This document shows, piece by piece, positions 28,211 through 36,600 of a stretch of 64,000 nt of DNA. Below the pieces are notes generated by a model. The model had not been told where the DNA came from. It ran no database searches and saw nothing but the letters and a program-made list of their open reading frames with translations. The first letter of the stretch is position 1, and the number at the start of each line of letters is the position of its first letter. Origin of the DNA: Betaproteobacteria bacterium (GTDB taxonomy: Bacteria > Pseudomonadota > Gammaproteobacteria > Burkholderiales > Ga0077523); the NCBI GenBank assembly GCA_016713305.1, contig JADJPK010000010.1, positions 124,001 through 188,000 on the forward strand, given 5' to 3'. The translations under genes and the position numbers were made by a program.

Positions 28211-29632
28211 ATGGCGCCGGCCCCGAAATTCGCGGCCTGTGCCGGTCGAATCGTTCTGGCGGCATCGTCACCCACGGCAGGTCCACTGCTGCGCCTGATC
28301 CTCAGACACATCGAGTGCGAGCCGGGACAGATCTCCCTCGTCTCTCCCGACGCGGAGGCGGGCCGCGAGGCCGCCGATCTGGGCGTCCGATTCGAACGAC
28401 ATGCGGTCACTCGTGACGAACTCGTTCCCCTGTTCGACCGGCACCTGCAAGGGGGCGACCTGTTCATCAGCGACGAAGCCACTCTGGGCACGCTCGATGC
28501 GCTGTCACTCTGTCAGGATCGCGCTGTGCTCTACTGTGACGGCCGGCTGACCTCATGGAGTCACGCGTTCGACACACCGGCGGTGTCCCTCGACGGGCGC
28601 AGCGCGTATGCCATGCGCAATTCGGCGCTTGCCCGGCGCGACGCTACCCGGGAGGGCCCGACCGCTGTCTTCGGTCACGGCGGCAATCCGGGCTTGGTGA
28701 GCCACTTTGCCAAGCTGGCGCTGATCAAGGTGGCGTCCGATACCGGTTCCCAGGAAGAGGAACCCGCAACGCGAGCCGATTGGGCAACGCTCTGCGCATC
28801 GCTGGGCATCCGGGCCATTCATTTCACAGAAATCGACGAGCAGACCACCACAGAGGGGCGCGGGCCGAACGAGTTCGTGGACACTGCCGCCCCGGGCGCC
28901 CTTGCCTCGTCCTCCGTCATGGCGCCCGAGCTGGGATGGGGAACGCACGAACGCCATTGGCCTCTCGAGGGGCGGGACTTCGGTTACGGATGCGGTGCCG
29001 CCATTCGCATGGCACGAACCGGCCTGTCCACATCCATACGATCGTGGACTCCAGCGCTGGGCAACGTTAGCGGGGTGCTGCTGTCTCGAGCGTCGGCGAC
29101 GAGTGTGGCCGATCTGTTGACGATCCGGGAATCCGGACGGACGGCGTATCGGCCGACCTGTCACGCCGTGGTGCGGCCCTGCGACGACGCGTGGTTGTCC
29201 ATGCGCGAGTTCCGGGATCTGCATTACCGCGCTCCCGCCAGGCTGCGAACCGCGGCGAGCGAAGGAATCGAGGGGCGGGTCGAACTGGGCGTTCTGCTGA
29301 TGGGACACTCACGTGGCTCCTACTGGTTCGGCTGCCGGCTGGAGGCGGGCGAAGCGCGATCGCTCTGTGCACGGGCAAGCCCCGGCGCGCTCCTTTGCTC
29401 CGCTTCGCTGATGGCCGCAGCGGCCTGGACGCTCAATCATCCGGATCGCGGAATCCACGAACCCGAAGATCTGCCCCACGAGCAGATCCTGGAGATGTGC
29501 GCCCCCTATCTCGGGCACGTGGCCGGCACGTATTCCGACTGGACGCCGCTGGCGGGACGAGGGCATCCGTTTCCCGAGGAACTGGACGAAGCCGACCCGT
29601 GGCAGTTCAAGAACTTTCGCATTGGAGGATGA
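28211..29632 (+). CDS. Homospermidine-synthase-like protein with altered NAD-binding loop
   Basis: 473 residues, the usual length of bacterial homospermidine synthase (saccharopine-dehydrogenase superfamily), which makes sym-homospermidine from putrescine with NAD as prosthetic group. The C-terminal two-thirds matches well: GNPGLVSHFAKLALI, ELGWGTHERHWPLEG, GYGCGAAIRMA, RSWTPALGN, YRPTCHAVVRPCDDAWLS, VELGVLLMGHSRGSYWFG, PYLGHVAGTYSDWTPL and DPWQFKNF. The N-terminal part departs from what I remember of the family: the Rossmann Gly-rich loop is replaced by LAASSPTAGPL, and the segment expected to contribute acidic active-site residues reads YCDGRLTSW. Frame and codon use are continuous, so this is divergence, not a break. 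It starts three bases after the egtB-like gene and its stop overlaps an ATG just before the VOC gene. A different reaction, or a catalytically altered enzyme, is likely. Confidence 0.85.
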   Translation: MAPAPKFAACAGRIVLAASSPTAGPLLRLILRHIECEPGQISLVSPDAEAGREAADLGVRFERHAVTRDELVPLFDRHLQGGDLFISDEATLGTLDALSLCQDRAVLYCDGRLTSWSHAFDTPAVSLDGRSAYAMRNSALARRDATREGPTAVFGHGGNPGLVSHFAKLALIKVASDTGSQEEEPATRADWATLCASLGIRAIHFTEIDEQTTTEGRGPNEFVDTAAPGALASSSVMAPELGWGTHERHWPLEGRDFGYGCGAAIRMARTGLSTSIRSWTPALGNVSGVLLSRASATSVADLLTIRESGRTAYRPTCHAVVRPCDDAWLSMREFRDLHYRAPARLRTAASEGIEGRVELGVLLMGHSRGSYWFGCRLEAGEARSLCARASPGALLCSASLMAAAAWTLNHPDRGIHEPEDLPHEQILEMCAPYLGHVAGTYSDWTPLAGRGHPFPEELDEADPWQFKNFRIGG

Positions 29633-29637
29633 CCGGC

Positions 29638-30034
<397 letters not shown>

Positions 30035-30082
30035 TGCATGCCCCCGGGAGCGCCGTTGCCGGTCCGAGGCGATGAAGCGCTC

Positions 30083-30679
30083 ATGAGTGACGGCGAAGCC
30101 ACACCCGTGCGTTGTGCGTGGTGTCTCAAGGGAGGTCCGTTGGACGTCGAGTACCACGACCGCGAATGGGGCGTCCCGGTCCACGATGAGCGCACCCTGT
30201 TCGAATTTCTGGTGCTCGAAGGCGCCCAGGCGGGGTTGTCCTGGACCACGATCCTCAAGAAGCGGGAAAACTACCGGCGGGCCTTTGCCGGGTTCAACCC
30301 ACGAGACGTGGCCGGCTTCACCGACGAACACGTGAATGAGTTGCTGGCCGATCCCGGCATCGTGCGCAACCGGCTGAAGGTGCAATCGACCGTCACCAAT
30401 GCCCGCGCCTGGCTCGACGTCGCAGCGCAATTCGGCAGCTTCGATGCCTATCTGTGGCAGTTCGTGGACGGCAGACCGATCGTGAATCACCGGCGCACCC
30501 TGGCGGAAGTACCGGGGAGCACACCGGTATCCGACCGCCTGTCGAAGGATCTCGCCAAACGGGGCTTCCGGTTTGTCGGCACCACCATCGTGTACGCCTA
30601 TATGCAGGCGGTGGGCCTGGTCAACGATCACACGACAGACTGTTTTCGCTGGCGCGAGGTCCAGGGAGGATCTGACTAG
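30083..30679 (+). CDS. tag: DNA-3-methyladenine glycosylase I
   Basis: A 198-residue Tag, which excises 3-methyladenine from alkylated DNA. The zinc-binding residues are present at both ends (RCAWC with Cys11, EYHDREWG with His25, and LVNDHTTDCFR near the C-terminus), along with LEGAQAGLSWTTILKKREN, which forms the base-recognition region. I chose the ATG at 30083, which places Cys11 close to the family position; an in-frame ATG at 30038 would add 15 unconserved residues. It follows the VOC gene by about 50 bases. Frame intact. Confidence 0.95.
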   Translation: MSDGEATPVRCAWCLKGGPLDVEYHDREWGVPVHDERTLFEFLVLEGAQAGLSWTTILKKRENYRRAFAGFNPRDVAGFTDEHVNELLADPGIVRNRLKVQSTVTNARAWLDVAAQFGSFDAYLWQFVDGRPIVNHRRTLAEVPGSTPVSDRLSKDLAKRGFRFVGTTIVYAYMQAVGLVNDHTTDCFRWREVQGGSD

Positions 30680-30848
30680 AGTACGCGCTCGCGGCGGAGG
30701 ACGGCCGGGCGCTTGATCGACAGACCGGACCGGATCGGCTACCCTCCGCGTCCGCGGATTGCCCCCCGCAGGGGGCCTGCCACCGCAGCAGAACGGCGCG
30801 CTCCGGCAGGGACGGAGACGCCGGCGCCGCCCACCATCGCCGTCGAAC

Positions 30849-31229
30849 ATGACGCCAGAGCGAAACCTCACCCGATCCCCCTTTCCCCGCAGAGTCGCGC
30901 TTTCCGACGCCCTGCCGCTCATCGCGGCCGGCAAGACCGGAGCCCTTCCATCGGCTGCCGTCTTCGAACACGGCTCACTTCAAGTGAAGCTGTACATGCC
31001 GCGGGGGCAGGACCGGCAGACGCCCCACGTCCGCGACGAACTCTATGTGGTCGCCACCGGGTCGGGCATGTTCTCCAATGGAACCGAGAGGCATCCATTC
31101 CGGCCTGGGGATGTGCTGTTCGTCCCGGCGGGCACGGAGCATCGTTTCGAGGATTTCTCGGACGATCTGCTAGTCTGGGTCGTCTTCTACGGTCCGGAAG
31201 GCGGCGAACGTCCAGGAGATCGGCCATGA
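30849..31229 (+). CDS. Cupin-domain protein
   Basis: A 126-residue single-domain cupin. Motif 1 is VRDELYVVATGSG (with Glu but without the usual HxH pair; PHVRDE supplies one His) and motif 2 is FRPGDVLFVPAGTEHRFEDF with His. A metal may bind but the site is incomplete, so an enzymatic role is uncertain and small-molecule sensing is possible. Its stop overlaps the ATG of the glycosyltransferase (ATGA), making it the first gene of a six-gene coupled operon. The in-frame ATG at 30759 would add a Pro/Arg-rich tail, so 30849 is preferred. Confidence 0.8.
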   Translation: MTPERNLTRSPFPRRVALSDALPLIAAGKTGALPSAAVFEHGSLQVKLYMPRGQDRQTPHVRDELYVVATGSGMFSNGTERHPFRPGDVLFVPAGTEHRFEDFSDDLLVWVVFYGPEGGERPGDRP

Positions 31230-32273
31230 TCTCCCGGGAGACTGCCCCCGCCGGAGCGCCTCCTGCGGAGGCGCCCCCGGTTGCCGTTTCCGTGGTGATT
31301 CCGGTCTACAACGAAGCGGAGAATCTTCCCGATCTCGTCGCTCGTGTGCACGACGCCGTGGCTCCGACGGGACGAAGCTTCGAACTCATCTGCGTCGACG
31401 ACGGATCGCGGGATGCCTCGGCCCGGATCCTCCAGGAACTTGCCCGGACGCGCGCCTGGCTGAGACCGGTCTACCTGATCCGGAACTACGGCCAGTCCAC
31501 CGCGATGCAGGCCGGCTTTGACATTGCCCAAGGCGAGATCATCGTGACCCTGGACGGTGACCTGCAGAACGATCCCGCCGACATTCCGCGGCTGCTCGAT
31601 CTGCTCGATCACCATGCGGACGTCGACGTGATCTCCGGGTGGCGCAAGGCCAGGCAGGATGCGGCGATCTCGCGCAAGCTGCCCTCCATGCTCGCCAATG
31701 GCCTCATCTCCAAGGTGACCGGCGTGCGCCTGCACGATTACGGCTGCGCGCTGAAACTCTACCGCAGCCAGGTCATCCACGATCTGCGGCTGTACGGGGA
31801 GCAGCACCGCTTCATTCCGGCGCTGGCCGCGGAAGTCGGCGGCAGGATCATGGAAGTGCCGGTGATGCATCACGCACGCACGCGCGGCAAGTCCCAAGTA
31901 CGGCATCGATCGCACGTTCCGCGTGCTGCTTGACCTCCTCTGGATCAAGTTCCTGCTGCGATTCCTGCACCGCCCCATTCACGCCTTCGGAGGCCTGGGG
32001 CTTGGGCTCGGCTCCGTGGGCGGAGCCATTCTGGCCTGGCTCGGCGCCGAGAAGCTCCTGCTGGGCCACTCCATCGGTGGGCGTCCACTGCTTCTGCTGG
32101 GCGTGCTGCTGGTGCTGATCGGTGTGCAACTGGTGGCGACGGGTGTGCTGGGGGAACTGCTCACGCGCATCTATCACGAGCCGCAAGGCCGGCGGCAGTA
32201 TCAGACCCGGGCGTCGCCGCGTCCGGTTTCGCCGCGCGCGGCCGGCGTTCCCGGCGACGCGCCGCCCGGGTGA
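31226..32273 (+). CDS. Family 2 glycosyltransferase, polyprenyl-phosphate type (ArnC/GtrB-like), frameshifted near 31894
   Basis: About 349 residues. A GT-A domain has VSVVIPVYNEAENLP, ICVDDGSRDASA and the DxD-like TLDGDLQNDPADIP; two membrane helices follow (FLLRF through LAWLGAEKLL, and LLLLGVLLVLIGVQLVATGVL). This layout transfers a sugar to a polyprenyl phosphate on the cytoplasmic face. The frame shifts in CCC at 31893-31895: removing one C restores RGKSKYGIDRTFRVLLDLL, a typical family sequence. AGGAG lies seven bases before the ATG. With the downstream flippase-like and ArnT-like genes it suggests a lipid-carrier sugar pathway that decorates an envelope glycan or lipid. Confidence 0.88.
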
Positions 32274-33211
32274 ACGCGGCGTCGACGGCACGCCTCCTTC
32301 TGCGGATCGTCGCGGGGCTGGCGCTGCTTGCCGGCACCGTGTGGATGGTCGGCCCGCGCAAGCTCCTCGATGCGGTCACACGCGTGGACGCTCAGGTGCT
32401 CGCCGCAGCGCTCGCGCTTTCCATCTGTTCCAACATCGCGTCCGCACACCGGTGGGCGATGATTGCGCGGGCCCTGGGACTCGACGCGCCCGGTAACCGG
32501 CTCGTTCCCATGTACGCGCGGGGAATCACCAGCAACATCCTTCTACCCGGTGCGACGCTCTCGGGAGACATGCTGCGCGCCTATGAGCTGTCGCGCCTCG
32601 GCAATCCGCTGCTGGAATCGTCCGTGTCCGTCGCCTTCGACCGCTTCAGCGGCTTGTGGACGCTCTGCGTGTTGTCCTTCGCGGCCTCTTCTGCCGCGTG
32701 GTTCGCCGGATTCGCGCTCGCCACCGGGGCTCACGGACGCGAGGTTCTCGCGACCTATGGCGCCCTGCTCGCCGCCATTGTCGCCGGACCGTTCGTCCCG
32801 TGGCCGGCGGGCATCCTCCGGCATCTCCCCATCAAGGCCGGAGCGAGGCTCGCCGACCTCTGGGACCGGTTCCGGGATCCGGCCACCGGGCTGCGACGCC
32901 GTCTCGCGCGGTCGCTCGGTCCTTCGCTTCTGGTACAGATCCTTTCCGCTTCCGCGCTGGCCTGCTGTGCGCGTTCCCTCGACGTGCAGGTCCCCTGGCT
33001 GCTCCTCGTCGCTGCCGCGGCTCCCATCTTCGTCACGGCGGCACTGCCGGTGGGCGTCGCGGGATTCGGAACACGGGAACTCGCCGCGGCTGCCGTTCTG
33101 GGTGCTGCAGGCGTGGGGACGGATCAGGCGGTGGCCACGGGGCTCCTCTACGGAGTGCTGGGCGTCATCCAGGGGGTGCTTGCCGCGCCCCTGTTCCTCG
33201 TGCGCCGCTGA
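32270..33211 (+). CDS. Lysylphosphatidylglycerol synthase/AglD-type membrane domain protein (flippase-like), GTG start
   Basis: A 313-residue multi-spanning membrane protein of the LPG-synthase-TM (UPF0104) type. Family features include an early RWAMIARALG, a loop ARGITSNILLPGATLSGDMLRAY, ALPVGVAGFGTRELAAAAV near the C-terminus and about eight hydrophobic helices. Members without a catalytic domain are often found beside polyprenyl glycosyltransferases and are proposed to help move lipid-linked sugars; that role is inference here. The GTG at 32270 overlaps the preceding stop (GTGA), so it is translationally coupled. Confidence 0.8.
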   Translation: MNAASTARLLLRIVAGLALLAGTVWMVGPRKLLDAVTRVDAQVLAAALALSICSNIASAHRWAMIARALGLDAPGNRLVPMYARGITSNILLPGATLSGDMLRAYELSRLGNPLLESSVSVAFDRFSGLWTLCVLSFAASSAAWFAGFALATGAHGREVLATYGALLAAIVAGPFVPWPAGILRHLPIKAGARLADLWDRFRDPATGLRRRLARSLGPSLLVQILSASALACCARSLDVQVPWLLLVAAAAPIFVTAALPVGVAGFGTRELAAAAVLGAAGVGTDQAVATGLLYGVLGVIQGVLAAPLFLVRR

Positions 33212-33271
33212 CCGGACGCGCTTCGGGCGCAATGCCTGCGCTCGCGGCGCTGTCGTACACTCGCCCCCCTC

Positions 33272-34855
33272 ATGATCCACCCGCCCCGCACCTCCCTCCT
33301 CCAGGACATTGCAAGCCATCGCGCGCTCGTGGCGATCGTCTGCACCGGAGTGCTGTTCTCGTTTTTCGTGGGTCTGGGCAGCGTTCCGCTGTTCGATCTG
33401 GATGAAGGCGCATTCTCCGAAGCGACACGCGAGATGCTCGAACGCGGGGACTACATCTCGACCTTCCTCAACGGCCAGCCCCGCTACGACAAGCCGGTCC
33501 TCATCTACTGGCTGCAAGCCGTCTCGGTCATCGTCTTCGGCATCAACGAGTTCGCCTTCCGGCTGCCGTCAGCGCTGTGCGCCACGCTATGGGTCGTGTT
33601 CGTGTTTCTGTTCGTGCGGCGAGTCCGCGATACGCGAACCGGGCTTGTGGCGGCGGGCTTCACCGCCACGGCCGCTGGGATCACCGTGATCGGCAGAGCC
33701 GCGATTGCCGACGCGCTGCTGAACATGCTGCTGGTGGCGGCCTGCACATCGGCGTATCTCTACTTCGCGGAGCGGGACCGGCGATGGCTCCGCGCCGCGT
33801 TCGTGGCGATTGGGTTCCGTCTTCTGGCGAAAGGACCGGTGGCCGTGCTGATACCGCTCGCGACAACGTTCCTTTACAGCCTGACGCGCCGCGAACTGGG
33901 CGTCTGGGTGCGCGCGGTGTTCGATCCGGTCGGGATCGGCCTCATGCTGGCGATTGCCGCCCCCTGGTATGCCGCCCAATACTGGAAGGAAGGCGACGCG
34001 TTCATCCGCGGGTTCCTCTTCAAGCACAACGTCGACCGCTTCAGTGCTCCGATGCACGGATTCCGCGGAAGTGTCTTCTTCTATGTGCCCTGGCTCTTTG
34101 TCGCGACCCTGCCCTTCCTGAGCCCGCTGCTGCATGCATTGCGAAATGCCGGCAGCTTGTGGCGCGACCAGGCGGGCCGGTTCTGCCTGCTGTGGTTCCT
34201 CTTCGTGTTCCTGTTCTTCTCCCTTTCCGGCACCAAGCTGCCCCACTACGCGTTCTACGGCTACACCGGCGTATTCGTGGCGATGGCACTGACGTCTTCG
34301 GGGCTGCGCTCGCCGGTTCTGTCACTGCTGCCGGCATTGCTGCTGTTCCTCGGATTGCTCGGGATCCCCACCCTCATCGATACCCTGTCGCCTGGCGTGC
34401 AGGACCCCTACTATCGGGAAGCTCTGGCCGCGATTCCCGGCAAGCTCGGCAGTCCCTTCATGGTGATCGCCGTGGCGCTGGCGCTGTCGACACTGCTATC
34501 CATGCTGTCGATGCGGCGCATCGACATCGAGACCAAGCTCCTTCTGGCGGGCGCCGGGTTGGCGGCGATCATGGCGCTGTTCGTGTTGCCGGTGGCAGGC
34601 GATGCGCAGCAGAGTCCCATCAAGGAAGCGGCGATGATCGCCAGGGAGCGCGGCTATCGGGTCGTGATGTGGGGTCTGGACACGCCCAGCTTCATCGTCT
34701 ATTCGGGCGCTCTGGTGGAGAAGCGCGATCCCCGCCCTGGCGAGATCGCGTTGGCCAAGGTCAAGCGGCTGCATGAACTGCCAGGCTACGAGATCCTGTT
34801 CCGCAAGCATGGAATCGCGCTGGTGCGCGTGACGGGAAGAGCATCCGATGGCTGA
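33272..34855 (+). CDS. Family 39 glycosyltransferase (ArnT/PMT-like), periplasmic-facing
   Basis: A 527-residue GT-C enzyme with a dozen or so membrane helices. The first periplasmic loop has the catalytic-type sequence PLFDLDEGAFSEATREM (Asp-Glu pair), followed by YISTFLNGQPRYDKPVLIYWL, and there is the RLLAKGPVAVLIPL segment and KLPHYAFYGY. These are the landmarks of 4-amino-4-deoxyarabinose transferase ArnT and relatives, which use undecaprenyl-phosphate sugars to modify lipid A or other envelope lipids. The actual sugar is unknown since no ArnA/ArnB-type biosynthesis genes are present in the window. It overlaps the PAP2 gene by eight bases. Confidence 0.9.
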   Translation: MIHPPRTSLLQDIASHRALVAIVCTGVLFSFFVGLGSVPLFDLDEGAFSEATREMLERGDYISTFLNGQPRYDKPVLIYWLQAVSVIVFGINEFAFRLPSALCATLWVVFVFLFVRRVRDTRTGLVAAGFTATAAGITVIGRAAIADALLNMLLVAACTSAYLYFAERDRRWLRAAFVAIGFRLLAKGPVAVLIPLATTFLYSLTRRELGVWVRAVFDPVGIGLMLAIAAPWYAAQYWKEGDAFIRGFLFKHNVDRFSAPMHGFRGSVFFYVPWLFVATLPFLSPLLHALRNAGSLWRDQAGRFCLLWFLFVFLFFSLSGTKLPHYAFYGYTGVFVAMALTSSGLRSPVLSLLPALLLFLGLLGIPTLIDTLSPGVQDPYYREALAAIPGKLGSPFMVIAVALALSTLLSMLSMRRIDIETKLLLAGAGLAAIMALFVLPVAGDAQQSPIKEAAMIARERGYRVVMWGLDTPSFIVYSGALVEKRDPRPGEIALAKVKRLHELPGYEILFRKHGIALVRVTGRASDG

Positions 34856-35639
34856 CGATCATCTCGCATGGCGCGACGTGCTCTCCGTACCACTCATTGC
34901 GCTGTCGCTGGCCGCATGGGTGTTCGCGACGGGGACCGATCGAGCCGTGTTTCTTGCGGTGAACGGCTGGAGCGAGGTGACGGGATCCGCTCCCTGGCCT
35001 TACATCACCATACTGGGAGATACCGCCGTGGCCATCGCCCTGCTCACGCCGGTGATGGCAAGACGGCCCGATCTCGCCTGGGCTCTCGCCATCGGCGGTA
35101 TCGCCGCCACGTTGTTCGTGCATGGATTCAAGCCCTTTCTCAACGTGGCGCGCCCGCCGGCAGTGTTCGACCCGTCGCAATTTCACCTGATCGGCCCCGG
35201 CTATCGGGCCAACTCTTTTCCTTCAGGGCATACGACGACGATCTTCTTTGCGGCGGCGCTCCTTTGTCTTCACTTCCGGTCCGCGACCCTCCGGATTGCC
35301 GTCGTCGCCTTGGCGATCCTGGTGGGCCTGTCTCGAATCGTGGTGGGTGTGCACTGGCCACTGGACGTGCTGGTCGGCGGCGCGGGAGGCTGGGCCTGTG
35401 CGGCATTCGGTGTGTGGGGTTCGGGCCGCTGGCTTGGCGGACGAAGCGCCACGGCGCATTGGATCATCACGCTCATCGGGGCCGGATGCGGGATCGCGCT
35501 CGTCGCGGGACTCAAGACCGGTTATCCCGAAGCATTTCCACTGCAGTTGGCTGCAGGGTCTGCAGCCATCGGTGCCACGCTCCTTCGCACGATGCGGAGG
35601 TTCGGCACGACAACGAGAACGGAGAATCGGCATGACTAG
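34848..35639 (+). CDS. PAP2-family membrane phosphatase
   Basis: A 263-residue integral membrane protein with the full acid-phosphatase signature: KPFLNVARP (KxxxxxxRP), SFPSGHTTT (PSGH) and SRIVVGVHWPLD (SRxxxxxHxxxD), spread over about six helices. Such enzymes dephosphorylate lipid phosphates, including undecaprenyl pyrophosphate, phosphatidate or lipid A. Next to a polyprenyl glycosyltransferase and an ArnT-like enzyme the likeliest jobs are recycling of the carrier lipid or lipid A dephosphorylation. Its ATG lies inside the end of the GT39 gene and its own end overlaps the next start by eight bases. Confidence 0.9.
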   Translation: MADDHLAWRDVLSVPLIALSLAAWVFATGTDRAVFLAVNGWSEVTGSAPWPYITILGDTAVAIALLTPVMARRPDLAWALAIGGIAATLFVHGFKPFLNVARPPAVFDPSQFHLIGPGYRANSFPSGHTTTIFFAAALLCLHFRSATLRIAVVALAILVGLSRIVVGVHWPLDVLVGGAGGWACAAFGVWGSGRWLGGRSATAHWIITLIGAGCGIALVAGLKTGYPEAFPLQLAAGSAAIGATLLRTMRRFGTTTRTENRHD

Positions 35640-36294
35640 CGCAGCATCCCGGGGGGCCACCCCCTTCGTGTGTTACGGAACGAGCGTCCGGCGCGGCACG
35701 TCGGGGGTCACCGCATTCGCCATCTTTCACCGGCGCGACGTGACGCGAGCCCGCAAGGCATTCATCAAGGCGCGTACGGCATTGGGCGCGCCGCACACGG
35801 TGCGATTCGATTCCCGGGCGCTGCAACCCGGTGCGGATCCCTTGGCTCCGGCGGGCATCGAGGAGGCCCGGCAGCGCCTCGCGCACATGATCGAGACGTT
35901 CAATTCCGTGCCGGGAATGCTGCGCTACGCGTACATCGATCTCTCGGCGTACCCCTTGGACCTGGACGAAAGCACCGAAGGACAGAAGGCCTGGGGAGAA
36001 GTCGGACGAGTGCTACGCAACGCATGCTTTGCCGTTCCCGCCGGCGGGGAACTCGGCCCCCAGGAGCACGAATGCGAAGTGCTGATGGCCGAAGACGGTG
36101 ACCGGAACGCGTACGCCCATGGTGTTCTCTTCGATCTCGCCGACATGATCGGTCACGCCTGCGCCACGTCCCTGCTCGCTGGCGAATCCGGTTGGGCCCA
36201 GACGGCGCTGGATGGGGTCCGGTACTGGTCGAAGCAGGAAGTCAGGCACCGGTTCGAGGAAAGGAGCGGACTCGCCGAGACTCAGAACCACTAG
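35632..36294 (+). CDS. Conserved-looking protein of unknown function, last gene of the glycolipid operon
   Basis: A 220-residue soluble protein with no leader or membrane segment, not recognised. It is balanced in composition and well coded, so it is a genuine gene. Notable segments: TPFVCYGTSVRRGTSG, HMIETFNSVPGMLRYAYIDLSAYPLD, KAWGEVGRVLRNACFAVPAGGELGPQEHECEVLMAEDGDR. GGAG lies about eight bases before the ATG, which overlaps the PAP2 gene by eight bases, so it is coupled to the five genes before it. The tight coupling implies a role in the same pathway, but I cannot name one. Confidence 0.75.
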   Translation: MTSAASRGATPFVCYGTSVRRGTSGVTAFAIFHRRDVTRARKAFIKARTALGAPHTVRFDSRALQPGADPLAPAGIEEARQRLAHMIETFNSVPGMLRYAYIDLSAYPLDLDESTEGQKAWGEVGRVLRNACFAVPAGGELGPQEHECEVLMAEDGDRNAYAHGVLFDLADMIGHACATSLLAGESGWAQTALDGVRYWSKQEVRHRFEERSGLAETQNH

Positions 36295-36600
36295 GGAGCG
36301 ATGACCAGGCATGCCCGCGTCGATCTGGGTGCTGGATCAGGCAGAGCCTGGGAAGCGCACGCCGGACGATCGGGGCGGACCGACGGGGAACCCCTCCGGG
36401 GCATTCGAGGCGGACGGGGCCACGACTTGCTCCGCAGGAAGACGAGGCATGTGACGCCGGAGCGGCGAGTCCCCCGTTCCGTCGTTCGCTTCGTGTGCAG
36501 CAGGGCTTCTTCGTACCGCGACGCAATGACGACCGACCCAATGGTGGTCAGCGGGGCGGTCAGCGGGGCGGTCAGCGCATTCGCCTGTTCACCGTGGGGT
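36295..36600. other. Intergenic region between convergent units
   Basis: A 306-base gap between the glycolipid operon and the OFA transporter, which point toward each other. It has no credible gene. The only structure I see is the short tandem repeat at 36547-36577. No clear Rho-independent terminator is visible. Confidence 0.5.
36547..36577. repeat. Tandem repeat, 12-base unit, 2.6 copies
   Basis: The unit GTCAGCGGGGCG occurs twice exactly and is followed by the first seven bases of a third copy. It sits just outside the 3' end of the OFA transporter gene. Probably slippage-generated; no function inferred. Confidence 0.7.

Noticed and set aside
31226..34855. Complete aminoarabinose (arn) operon
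   Set aside because: ArnC- and ArnT-like members are present but ArnA, ArnB and ArnD are not, so only a related sugar-transfer pathway can be claimed.
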